Shown here piece by piece: positions 1 through 5,266 of a DNA stretch of 6,719 nt (positions within the stretch are counted from its first letter, which is position 1; each line of letters opens with the position of its first letter). The stretch comes from Clostridiales bacterium (GTDB lineage Bacteria; Bacillota; Clostridia; Oscillospirales; QAMX01), in contig JAAZBA010000287.1 in NCBI GenBank assembly GCA_012514045.1, forward strand, positions 1 through 6,719, read 5' to 3'. Made by a program: the position numbers and the translations under genes. The notes beneath the pieces are model-generated. The model worked only from the letters and a program-made list of their open reading frames with translations. It did not search any database and was not told where the DNA came from.

Positions 1-27
1 ATTAATTGTACCAGGGGCAATGATAGG
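1..27 (+). repeat. Left inverted repeat of the mini-element
   Basis: Its core, TGTACCAGGGGCAATG (7-22), is repeated exactly in inverted orientation at 335-350. The match runs from base 1 to base 27 with one mismatch at position 23. Whether it continues left of the window cannot be seen. Confidence 0.9.
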
Positions 28-106
28 AAATGAGTCTTGACGGTATAGGTCGGTGATGGAGAAACTGACGCAGTACCACTCATATGATTTCCGTCTATTT
101 TTATCA

Positions 107-135
107 CATCATTTCCCGCTCAGGCAGAAATGATG
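107..135. other. Hairpin over the OrfB stop codon
   Basis: CATCATTTC (107-115) and GAAATGATG (127-135) form a perfect 9-bp stem with an 11-nt loop that contains the OrfB-remnant stop codon. Neither side has a run of T, so it is not a clear terminator. It may be a relic of IS expression control. Confidence 0.5.
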
Positions 136-185
136 GTCTGAGGGGCTCTTCCTCTAAGACTGGAATGCGGGCGTATAGTATTATT
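120..185 (-). pseudogene. IS3-type transposase OrfB, C-terminal remnant
   Basis: Read on the minus strand, this stretch gives NNTIRPHSSLRGRAPQ and five more residues, then a TGA stop at 120-122. The Y/N-N-T-I/V-R-P-H-S-S-L pattern is the well-known C-terminal signature of IS3-family OrfB integrases, just after the last catalytic glutamate helix. Only about 21 codons remain. Upstream on the minus strand the sequence becomes the leader of the divergent OrfA fragment, so the rest of the transposase, including the DDE residues, is missing. The identification rests on this one short but distinctive motif. Confidence 0.65.
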
Positions 186-211
186 GACCTGCTCTCCGGA
201 AATTGAACCAG

Positions 212-240
212 TTGCAAAGTCAGTAAAAACATGATAGAAT
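212..240 (+). promoter_or_regulatory. IS3-type orfA promoter, outward reading
   Basis: TTGCAA (212-217), a 17-bp spacer and TAGAAT (235-240) with a TG at 232-233 give a good sigma-70 extended -10 promoter. It lies 31 bp upstream of the OrfA-fragment ATG at 272 and reads rightward out of the element. A TGACCTGC sequence at 185 may be the left tip of the parent IS3 copy, since many members of that family start with TGACC. Confidence 0.65.
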
Positions 241-271
241 CAACCTAATAAGAAAGACGAGGTTCAAAATA

Positions 272-334
272 ATGGCAAGAGTAAAATACAGCCCGAAACA
301 GATCATCATAAAACTGCGGAAAGTCGAAGCCTAA
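272..334 (+). pseudogene. IS3-type transposase OrfA, N-terminal remnant
   Basis: An ATG preceded by GAGG (259-262, 9-nt gap) opens a 20-codon frame, MARVKYSPKQIIIKLRKVEA, closed by the TAA at 332-334. This closely follows the start of IS3-family (IS407-like) OrfA proteins, whose N-terminus usually reads M-A-R-K-R-Y-x-P-E-Q-I-I-x-K-L-R-E-A-E-V and continues into a helix-turn-helix. Here the frame is cut at the right inverted repeat before the DNA-binding domain forms, so it cannot be functional. Start signals and promoter look intact. Confidence 0.7.
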
Positions 335-356
335 CATTGCCCCTGGTACAATTAAT
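330..356 (-). repeat. Right inverted repeat of the mini-element
   Basis: This is the inverted partner of bases 1-27. It begins inside the truncated OrfA reading frame and supplies that frame's TAA stop at 332-334, so the transposase fragment was cut exactly at the repeat. Confidence 0.9.
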
Positions 357-470
357 GGGGAAGAACAGCTCAAGAATATGCTCCTATTCCCATTCATAGC
401 ATTTGGAAGTTATCTTTCCCTTATCAGACAGATTGATCAAATACTATTATTCTCAGCAATAACACTGTAG
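357..470 (+). pseudogene. Possible 3' tail of a disrupted gene
   Basis: One forward frame is open across the right inverted repeat and through this stretch to a TAG at 468-470. The last 37 codons (GEEQLKNMLLFPF..., ending ...QILLFSAITL) encode a partly hydrophobic segment. The stop lies 9 nt before a strong terminator stem at 480, as expected for the real end of a gene whose body lay to the left and was replaced or interrupted by the mini-element. No family is recognised and the stretch is short enough to be open by chance. Confidence 0.25.
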
Positions 471-479
471 TTTTCTATT

Positions 480-514
480 GAGCTGTTTCCGGTAAAACTG
501 GGAACGGCTCTTTT
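480..514 (+). terminator. Strong intrinsic terminator
   Basis: Bases 480-493 pair along their full length with 497-510 (14 pairs, including G-T wobbles) around an AAA loop, followed at once by TTTTAT. It points rightward, so it ends transcription from a gene or IS promoter to the left and insulates the dehydrogenase promoter from the mini-element. The remaining bases 515-600 are AT-rich with no feature I can support. Confidence 0.85.
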
Positions 515-603
515 ATCTCATCAAAAGAAAAATCGATACATCGCATTTCTGCTCGGTTCTTTTAATCTAACGCACAAGTTGCGATTATTGCGAGCATTTA
601 TTA

Positions 604-646
604 TGTTTGCATCATGTTTACGCTTGTAGTTATATCCTGTTTATGC
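604..646 (+). promoter_or_regulatory. Three TGTTTRC-like repeats (candidate operator)
   Basis: TGTTTGC (604-610), TGTTTACGC (615-623) and TGTTTATGC (638-646) are direct repeats spaced 11 and 23 bp, close to one and two helical turns. The second touches the -35 box and the third runs into the -10 box of the promoter at 624-652. A related CATGTTTAC recurs upstream of the GH10-like gene. No regulator can be named from this. Confidence 0.4.
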
Positions 647-652
647 TACAAT
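624..652 (+). promoter_or_regulatory. Promoter of the dehydrogenase-hydrolase operon
   Basis: TTGTAG (624-629), a 17-bp spacer and TACAAT (647-652) preceded by TG at 644-645 form an extended -10 sigma-70-type promoter. Transcription would start near 659, leaving a leader of about 70 nt before the ATG at 728. No riboswitch fold is apparent in that leader. Confidence 0.6.
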
Positions 653-727
653 AATTATCAAGTTACAGGTATGGTTTTGCTTGAATACCACATCTGTTTG
701 AGCAATATTATGGATTTGAGGTAATAC

Positions 728-1795
728 ATGATGGGTGAAATGAGATATTTTTCTCCCGAAGTTCTGCGTGCTGATGAGATGACGATTTACCGTGCCGCGG
801 GGCTTTCCGAAGAGGACGCCGGGATTATTTCCGATGCCCTGATTGAAAATGAGATGACAGGCATCGCTTCCCATGGTCTGATCAGAACCCGGAGATACGT
901 GGACTGTATCCTATCCGGTGGAATTCGACCTGAAGGACGATATGAGTTTGTTTATGACAACCCCTCCTGGGCAGTTGTGGACGGACTGGGCGGTCTGGGA
1001 ATTATCATATCTGTCAAAGCTACGGAGCTGTGTATCCAAAAGGCAAGGGAGACAGGTATCGGTATTGTAAATGTCCGTCACAGTCACCACTTCGGTGCCG
1101 CCGGCCAGTATACACGCCAAATTGCCAGAGAAAATATGTTCGGGATGGCTATGTCCAACACAGGTCCCATGATGGCTGTGACCGGCACTAATGTCCGCTG
1201 CGCCGGCAACAACCCCTTTTCATACTGTGTCCCGGCGGGGAAATATGATTATGTAATGCTGGATATGGCGATGAGCCGGTTTGCCGATGGCAAGCTGCAG
1301 GTTTTCAGAGCTAAAGGACTGCCCATGCCGCCGGATACTGCTCTGGATAAATTCGGAAACCCCACCACAGATCCCAACGATTATTTCGCCGGGGGAATAC
1401 TTCTCCCATTCGGAGACTATAAAGCATACGGACTTGCGGTGATGGTAGACCTGCTTTCCGGAATTCTCTCCGGCGCCGGCATTCTCACCGAGGTGAACGC
1501 ATGGAACGAAACTCCGGGAACAGACGGTAACACGGGACATTTTTTCATGGCGCTTGACATCGGAAGGGTATGCGATATAGATGAATACATCGCAAGAGTT
1601 GAGCAAATGGTGGACTGGTACAAGAGCGCTCCGCCGCTTCCGGGTGTGGATAAAATCAGATACCCAGGAGAGCCGGAGCAGGACGCTGTGTGCGAGGCTA
1701 AGAAATACGGGATCGGTTTGCCGGGCTCCACAATTCAGAGCCTGAACGAAACAGCAGAACGCCTGGGAGTGCAGCTGCGTTTTCTGAACACATAA
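728..1795 (+). CDS. Ldh_2-family (malate/L-lactate-type) dehydrogenase
   Basis: A complete 355-residue member of the malate/L-lactate/ureidoglycolate dehydrogenase family (Ldh_2), cytoplasmic NAD(P)-dependent enzymes that interconvert 2-hydroxy acids and 2-oxo acids. Visible landmarks are SHG at residues 48-50, the HFGAAG block at 121-126 with its conserved histidine, the GNNPF cofactor-site segment at 160-164, LDMAMS at 178-183, the D-x-F-G-N-P-T-T-D-P segment at 207-216, and the glycine-rich LPFGDYKAYG helix start at 226-235. Family members include ureidoglycolate, sulfolactate and diketogulonate reductases, so the substrate cannot be assigned. The neighbouring hydrolase suggests a sugar-acid role (inference). 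GAGG at 718-721 favours the ATG at 728 (6-nt gap) or 731. A third ATG at 740 gives the usual family start, MRYFSPEVL, but has a weaker site. No terminator follows, so it is probably cotranscribed with the next gene. Confidence 0.9.
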   Translation: MMGEMRYFSPEVLRADEMTIYRAAGLSEEDAGIISDALIENEMTGIASHGLIRTRRYVDCILSGGIRPEGRYEFVYDNPSWAVVDGLGGLGIIISVKATELCIQKARETGIGIVNVRHSHHFGAAGQYTRQIARENMFGMAMSNTGPMMAVTGTNVRCAGNNPFSYCVPAGKYDYVMLDMAMSRFADGKLQVFRAKGLPMPPDTALDKFGNPTTDPNDYFAGGILLPFGDYKAYGLAVMVDLLSGILSGAGILTEVNAWNETPGTDGNTGHFFMALDIGRVCDIDEYIARVEQMVDWYKSAPPLPGVDKIRYPGEPEQDAVCEAKKYGIGLPGSTIQSLNETAERLGVQLRFLNT

Positions 1796-1814
1796 ATCTG
1801 ATATTATAGACGTC

Positions 1815-1823
1815 CATGTTTAC
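1815..1823 (+). promoter_or_regulatory. Repeat of the CATGTTTAC motif in the operon gap
   Basis: CATGTTTAC here is identical to bases 613-621 in the operon promoter. It sits in the 77-nt gap between dehydrogenase and hydrolase. It could bind the same regulator or be coincidence. I see no convincing separate promoter in the gap. Confidence 0.3.
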
Positions 1824-1872
1824 AACTTAAAATACAGGGCAGGAAGCGCCAATATTTCGAGAGGAGAAGACT

Positions 1873-3189
1873 ATGTCAAGACGAGAAACTGCACTGAAAT
1901 ATTTTTTAAACAAAAACGACGCTCTTCTTTTAAGAGAGCGCAGCGGCATTGAACTGTACCGCAAAGGAAACGCGGAGATTGTTTTAAGTACCGCCGACGG
2001 CAAGTCTCTCCCCGAGGAAATCACTGTTGAAGCGGTGCAGACCGGGCATGAATTCAAGTTCGGAGCCAATATTTTCATGCTGGATGAATTTGAAAGCGAG
2101 GATAAAAACTGTATTTACCGCAAGAAATTTCCGGAGCTTTTTAATCTTGCGACGCTTCCCTTCTACTGGTGCGACATTGAGCCGGAGCAGGGAAAGCTCC
2201 GCTTCGACGCGGATTCGCCCCGGCGCTACCGCCGTCCCGCCATTGATCTATGCATGGATTACTGCTTTGCCCATGGGATCGAGCCAAAATGTCATTGCCT
2301 GAACTATGACAGTGAGATACCCTCCTGGGTTGTGGATAAGTCAGTTGAAGAACACAAGCGGCTTCTGGCAAAACGCTTTTCCGAAATCGCGGATCGTTAT
2401 GCCCATGTTATCCCTGACTTTGAAGTTACAAACGAAACGCTGCGGGAATCAAACTCGAAGTTTTTCTATGAGGATGATTTTCTCCCCTGGAGCTTCCGTA
2501 CCGCCGAGCGGTATTTTCCCAATAACCGTCTGATAATAAACGACTATAACATATGGTTCCCAGAAACCTACAACAACCGCCTTGCCTACTATATGCAAAT
2601 CGAAAGGCTTTTGAAGGAAGGGTGCCGCATAGACTCTATAGGTCTGCAGCTCCACAGTTTCTTCCCCCAATCCGACGAGGCGAAAATGGCGGAAAGCCGA
2701 TATAATCCCGAAAATCTGTACCGTCTGCTGGACGCCTACGGAAAGTTCGGTTTGCCCGAACAAATTACGGAGATGACAGTTCCCGCTTACTCCGACACTG
2801 CGGAGGACGAGGAGATCCAAGCGGAGCTCCTCCGTGGTATCTATACGACATGCTTCAGTCACAAGGCTATGGAAGCCATAATCTACTGGAATCTCGTTGA
2901 CGGTTACGCCCATGAGACGGAGCCTGGGGACTTCTCCAAAGGCGAAAACCTGTATTACGGAGGTCTGCTCCGCTTTGATATGAGCGAAAAACCAGCGTAC
3001 CGAGCGCTTTATGACCTCATCAATAAGGAGTGGAAAACCGAAACCGCGGTTCCAGTTAGAAATGGACGAGCATGCTTCCGGGGTTTCTATGGGGATTATA
3101 TGCTTAAAATCCACACCGGAGAAAAGGTGGTTGAAGCCGGAATAAAGCTCTCAAAGCAGGCAAATTCCCGCTTCCCAGTTGTCATATGA
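1873..3189 (+). CDS. Intracellular GH10-like glycoside hydrolase
   Basis: A 438-residue protein with a glycoside hydrolase family 10 barrel, the retaining clan that includes endo-1,4-beta-xylanases. The acid/base site is FEVTNE with E188, and the nucleophile site is ITE with E300. Other GH10 landmarks are HCLNYDSEIPSW (141-152, matching the canonical HTLVWHSQxPxW), IGLQLH (256-261) and YWNLVD (338-343). There is no signal peptide or membrane segment, so it should act in the cytoplasm on short imported substrates. Several glycone-pocket residues of true xylanases are changed: the usual E-N-x-x-K before W99 is T94-L95 and Y98, and W, H and Q of the WHSQ motif are Y145, D146 and E148. Substrate specificity is therefore uncertain. 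Residues 1-60 and a small GFYGDY-containing segment near 404-430 flank the barrel. AGGAG at 1862-1866, 6 nt before the ATG, fixes the start. Confidence 0.85.
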   Translation: MSRRETALKYFLNKNDALLLRERSGIELYRKGNAEIVLSTADGKSLPEEITVEAVQTGHEFKFGANIFMLDEFESEDKNCIYRKKFPELFNLATLPFYWCDIEPEQGKLRFDADSPRRYRRPAIDLCMDYCFAHGIEPKCHCLNYDSEIPSWVVDKSVEEHKRLLAKRFSEIADRYAHVIPDFEVTNETLRESNSKFFYEDDFLPWSFRTAERYFPNNRLIINDYNIWFPETYNNRLAYYMQIERLLKEGCRIDSIGLQLHSFFPQSDEAKMAESRYNPENLYRLLDAYGKFGLPEQITEMTVPAYSDTAEDEEIQAELLRGIYTTCFSHKAMEAIIYWNLVDGYAHETEPGDFSKGENLYYGGLLRFDMSEKPAYRALYDLINKEWKTETAVPVRNGRACFRGFYGDYMLKIHTGEKVVEAGIKLSKQANSRFPVVI

Positions 3190-3234
3190 CTTCGGACTAT
3201 CCGATATATACTGCGGAAACATTGAATATTCAAT
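3181..3234. repeat. Three palindromes at and after the hydrolase stop
   Basis: GTCATATGAC (3181-3190) is a perfect palindrome containing the TGA stop. TCGG-ACTAT-CCGA (3192-3204) is a small stem. ATTGAATATTCAAT (3221-3234) is a perfect 14-bp palindrome. They may protect the 3' end of the message or bind a protein. No function is established. Confidence 0.5.
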
Positions 3235-3255
3235 AAAAAGAGACCGAATAAAAAC

Positions 3256-3291
3256 ATGCACCTCAAAAGTCAGACGCTTTTTGAGGTGCAT
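3256..3291. terminator. Hairpin, probable terminator of the hydrolase operon
   Basis: ATGCACCTCAAAA (3256-3268) pairs perfectly with TTTTGAGGTGCAT (3279-3291) around a 10-nt loop. On the plus strand the stem is followed only by the weak tract AATTTCAT. On the minus strand it is followed by GTTTTTATT, a better terminator tail. It may be bidirectional. It lies about 67 nt after the hydrolase stop and before the next promoter. Confidence 0.65.
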
Positions 3292-3343
3292 AATTTCATG
3301 ACAAATGCAAATATCATTTATTAAATTTAAATTTTCCCAATTA

Positions 3344-3411
3344 TGCTCTAAAAACCCTGAATTGTTGTTGAATTACCGAAAATATATTGCTATAATAAAT
3401 TCGTGCTCTAA
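3344..3411 (+). promoter_or_regulatory. Direct repeats flanking the XRE gene promoter
   Basis: TGCTCTAA occurs at 3344-3351 and again at 3404-3411, exactly 60 bp apart and on either side of the promoter. A second direct repeat, TGAATT at 3358-3363 and 3369-3374, is spaced one helical turn and overlaps the -35 box. These are plausible operators for the double-HTH protein encoded just downstream, which would then regulate itself (inference). Confidence 0.4.
3368..3396 (+). promoter_or_regulatory. Strong promoter of the double-HTH gene
   Basis: TTGAAT (3368-3373), a 17-bp spacer and a perfect TATAAT (3391-3396) with an extended TG at 3388-3389. Transcription would begin near 3403, giving an A-rich leader of about 70 nt before the TTG start. 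Confidence 0.8.
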
Positions 3412-3473
3412 TAAAAAATAAATAAGAAAGAAATAAAATCTGTGTCAAACAGGCAAAAGGAGGGGGCATTATT

Positions 3474-4229
3474 TTGAGCATTAATGATCGCGTAAAGCAA
3501 GTCCGTAACGCTTTAAATCTCACGCAAAAAGAGTTTGGTGAAAAGATTACATTGGCTCAAACGTACGTATCACAAATTGAATTAGGCGGTAGGGACGTAA
3601 CCGAAAAGATTTTAAGAATTTTATGCCTGCAATTCAATGTCAATGAAGAATGGCTGCGGACTGGCAAGGGCGAAATGTTCGTTGAGAACAATAACATTCT
3701 TCTCACCCGGCTTTCCAAGCAGTATGATCTTGACGAATTCTGCCGAATATTAATCGAAGCGATATGTACGTTTTCGCAGTCCCATCGCGACATAATCAGG
3801 AGTTTTGCTCTCTCAATCGTGGAAGCGGCTGACGCTGCCATTGCGTCGAAAGACACGACAGATAATGAAGCGGAGAATGCCATAACTTTTCGCAGCGACA
3901 GATTGACAAAACTCCGAAAAGAAAAAGGGCTTACTATGACCGAGCTTGCAAATGAAATCGGCGTTTTCCATTCTCTCATTTCAAAATACGAAAGAGGAGA
4001 ACAAAGTCCGGGACCTGATGTTATTACGCTCATCGCCGATTACTTTGACGTCACCGTGGGTTATCTCCTGGGGCGCGACGATAAAGCAAAAGCCCCCCTC
4101 GAAGCCTCCGAGGAGACCATTAAGTACGCGCTTTTTGGCGAGACAGAAGAAGTTACCGACGAGATGTATGAGGAAGTGCTCAGGTTTGCCGAGTTTGTAA
4201 AACAGAAGCATGCAGAGAAAAACGCTTAA
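3474..4229 (+). CDS. Regulator with two fused XRE helix-turn-helix domains
   Basis: A 251-residue soluble protein with two Cro/CI-type (XRE) DNA-binding domains. The first spans about residues 6-63 (VKQVRNALNLTQKEFGEKI, recognition region TYVSQIELGGR, then NEEWLRTGKGEMF, typical of phage-like Firmicutes regulators). The second spans about 143-199 (LTKLRKEKGLTMTELANEIG, recognition region SLISKYERGEQSPG, ending FDVTVGYLLGRDD). A helical linker (about 75-125) joins them. The C-terminal tail EVTDEMYEEVLRFAEFVKQ resembles that of stand-alone XRE proteins, often found near ImmA-type peptidases, none of which is present here. The halves resemble two different subfamilies rather than a recent duplication. 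The start is TTG at 3474, set by AAAGGAGGGGG at 3456-3466, with no ATG at an equivalent place. It probably represses its own promoter and may control the membrane protein downstream. Its true targets are unknown. Confidence 0.9.
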   Translation: MSINDRVKQVRNALNLTQKEFGEKITLAQTYVSQIELGGRDVTEKILRILCLQFNVNEEWLRTGKGEMFVENNNILLTRLSKQYDLDEFCRILIEAICTFSQSHRDIIRSFALSIVEAADAAIASKDTTDNEAENAITFRSDRLTKLRKEKGLTMTELANEIGVFHSLISKYERGEQSPGPDVITLIADYFDVTVGYLLGRDDKAKAPLEASEETIKYALFGETEEVTDEMYEEVLRFAEFVKQKHAEKNA

Positions 4230-4238
4230 AACAAAAAT

Positions 4239-4265
4239 GCCCCACGGCGTGTTTCTCCGTAGGGC
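4239..4265. terminator. Hairpin between regulator and membrane-protein genes
   Basis: GCCCCACGG (4239-4247) pairs with CCGTAGGGC (4257-4265) with one internal mismatch and a 9-nt loop. It is preceded by an A-run and followed by TATATGTTTTAT. It looks like a bidirectional or partial terminator, so expression of the downstream gene may be reduced by read-through or may start from an unseen promoter. Confidence 0.65.
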
Positions 4266-4296
4266 TATATGTTTTATATGAGAAAGAGGAATAGCT

Positions 4297-5217
4297 ATGA
4301 GTTTTAACCGGCATATCCGTCGTCAGTTTTATGAATATCATGGTCGACCGACCAAGCCGCTACCACGGAAGAAGTTTGCGCTCCTAATCCTTTGTATGAT
4401 AATCGTTATCGCTCTTATCCTCGGTATCATTTTTTATATCCAACGTAAAATCAACGCATACAAGCACGAGATTGAAAGCTGCAATAGTATCATAGATAAC
4501 CTTAACGCTAGGATAGAAGAGTTAAGCTCTGAACTATCCTCATCAAGACAAAGAAACGTTAGCTTGGTACAACAGCTGAGGAACGCAAATATTGAGATTG
4601 AATACACGGACAAAACGGCAAACCCCACGAAACAAGAAGCTGCAGCTCCGCTAGCAGTTGAAGAAAACACTAAAGCTAAAAGTGACTTTGAAAAGATGGT
4701 TGCGTATCAGACTTATACTGACGCCACAGATGATATTATGGCAGTAGCTGCAGAACTTAATGACGTTGGAGATATGAAGGACGCTATTTATCACCACGCC
4801 TATTATCAAAACTCTAATGATAAAACAAATCTAAATTCCTATCTGGGCAGAGCACGCTTTGATCCGTCCTTGAGAAGCACCATAGAAAGAACAAAGCCGT
4901 ATGTATTCAATGATAAAGGCTATTTAAATTCTCCTGATGTAGCTGTAAAAAACTATCTTGACTCTGATGAATGTGCGGAGGTTCTCGAAAAAGCATATAA
5001 AGTAAAAGCTTCAATACCTGTTGCTACCGCACAATTACGCGCTTTCTCCTCAAATTATGATACCAGCTACCTATTATTTGAAGCTCTTTGCAATAGCTTT
5101 GTTGATGCAATTGCTGATGTTGAAAAAGAAAACGTCCAATATTTTGACCGAGGGCATTCTATAAGAAACAAAATCTACAACGACTACGAGGCGCTTCTAA
5201 AGAGCCTTCCGAAATAG
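4297..5217 (+). CDS. Single-pass membrane protein with coiled coil, unknown function
   Basis: I do not recognise the family of this 306-residue protein. A basic N-terminal tail (residues 1-26, rich in R and K) precedes one strong membrane helix at about 27-48 (FALLILCMIIVIALILGIIF), predicting N-terminus in and bulk outside. Residues about 52-102 form a likely coiled coil, with two asparagine/serine-rich heptads. A disordered stretch follows at 103-127, then a mostly helical domain to the C-terminus with many D, N, K and Y residues (for example DDIMAVAAELNDVGDMKDAI). No catalytic motif, lipobox or cell-wall anchor is seen. AAGAGGA (4284-4290) lies 6 nt before the ATG. Codons are noticeably more AT-rich than in the hydrolase or reductase genes, which is consistent with transfer. 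The 67-nt gap after the double-HTH gene contains a hairpin, so coregulation is likely but not certain. Confidence 0.8.
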   Translation: MSFNRHIRRQFYEYHGRPTKPLPRKKFALLILCMIIVIALILGIIFYIQRKINAYKHEIESCNSIIDNLNARIEELSSELSSSRQRNVSLVQQLRNANIEIEYTDKTANPTKQEAAAPLAVEENTKAKSDFEKMVAYQTYTDATDDIMAVAAELNDVGDMKDAIYHHAYYQNSNDKTNLNSYLGRARFDPSLRSTIERTKPYVFNDKGYLNSPDVAVKNYLDSDECAEVLEKAYKVKASIPVATAQLRAFSSNYDTSYLLFEALCNSFVDAIADVEKENVQYFDRGHSIRNKIYNDYEALLKSLPK

Positions 5218-5266
5218 CTATGACTTATAAACCCTGCTCCGTCTCCGAATCAACTCATATACATAT

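Larger units (their letters stand above)
1..356. mobile_element. Small IS3-derived mini-element bounded by inverted repeats
   Basis: The first 27 bases and bases 330-356 are inverted copies of each other with one mismatch (position 23). Inside lie an IS3-type OrfB C-terminus on the minus strand and an IS3-type promoter plus OrfA N-terminus on the plus strand. The outermost ATTAAT on each side is a palindrome, so it could be part of the inverted repeat or a 6-bp target duplication around an element at 7-350. Without it, the element starts TG and ends CA, as IS3 and IS21 elements do. No complete transposase is present, so the element is non-autonomous or dead. The left repeat touches the window edge and may extend further. 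It could also be two decayed IS ends placed side by side rather than one mobile unit. Confidence 0.65.

Noticed and set aside
1..83. Minus-strand frame starting MSGTASVSPSP and running off the left edge
   Set aside because: It runs through the inverted repeat, has no ribosome site and probably reflects the noncoding end of the IS.
613..630. Catabolite (CcpA) cre site at the operon promoter
   Set aside because: The stretch around TGTTTACGCTTGTA differs from the cre consensus at several key positions. The repeated TGTTTRC pattern explains it better.
641..874. Minus-strand 77-codon open frame across the dehydrogenase start
   Set aside because: It overlaps a well-supported promoter and gene start on the other strand and has no recognisable content.
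1220..1731. Two overlapping minus-strand open frames inside the dehydrogenase gene
   Set aside because: Both are antisense shadows of the Ldh_2 gene, with no ribosome site or recognisable motif.
2449..3114. Long open frame on the minus strand inside the GH10-like gene
   Set aside because: It lies wholly opposite a gene with clear family motifs, its protein has no recognisable features, and it is explained by the GC-biased codon use of the real gene.
5190..5210. Imperfect stem at the end of the membrane-protein gene as a terminator for the convergent genes
   Set aside because: The stem is short with a mismatch, lies inside coding sequence and has no T-run on either side.
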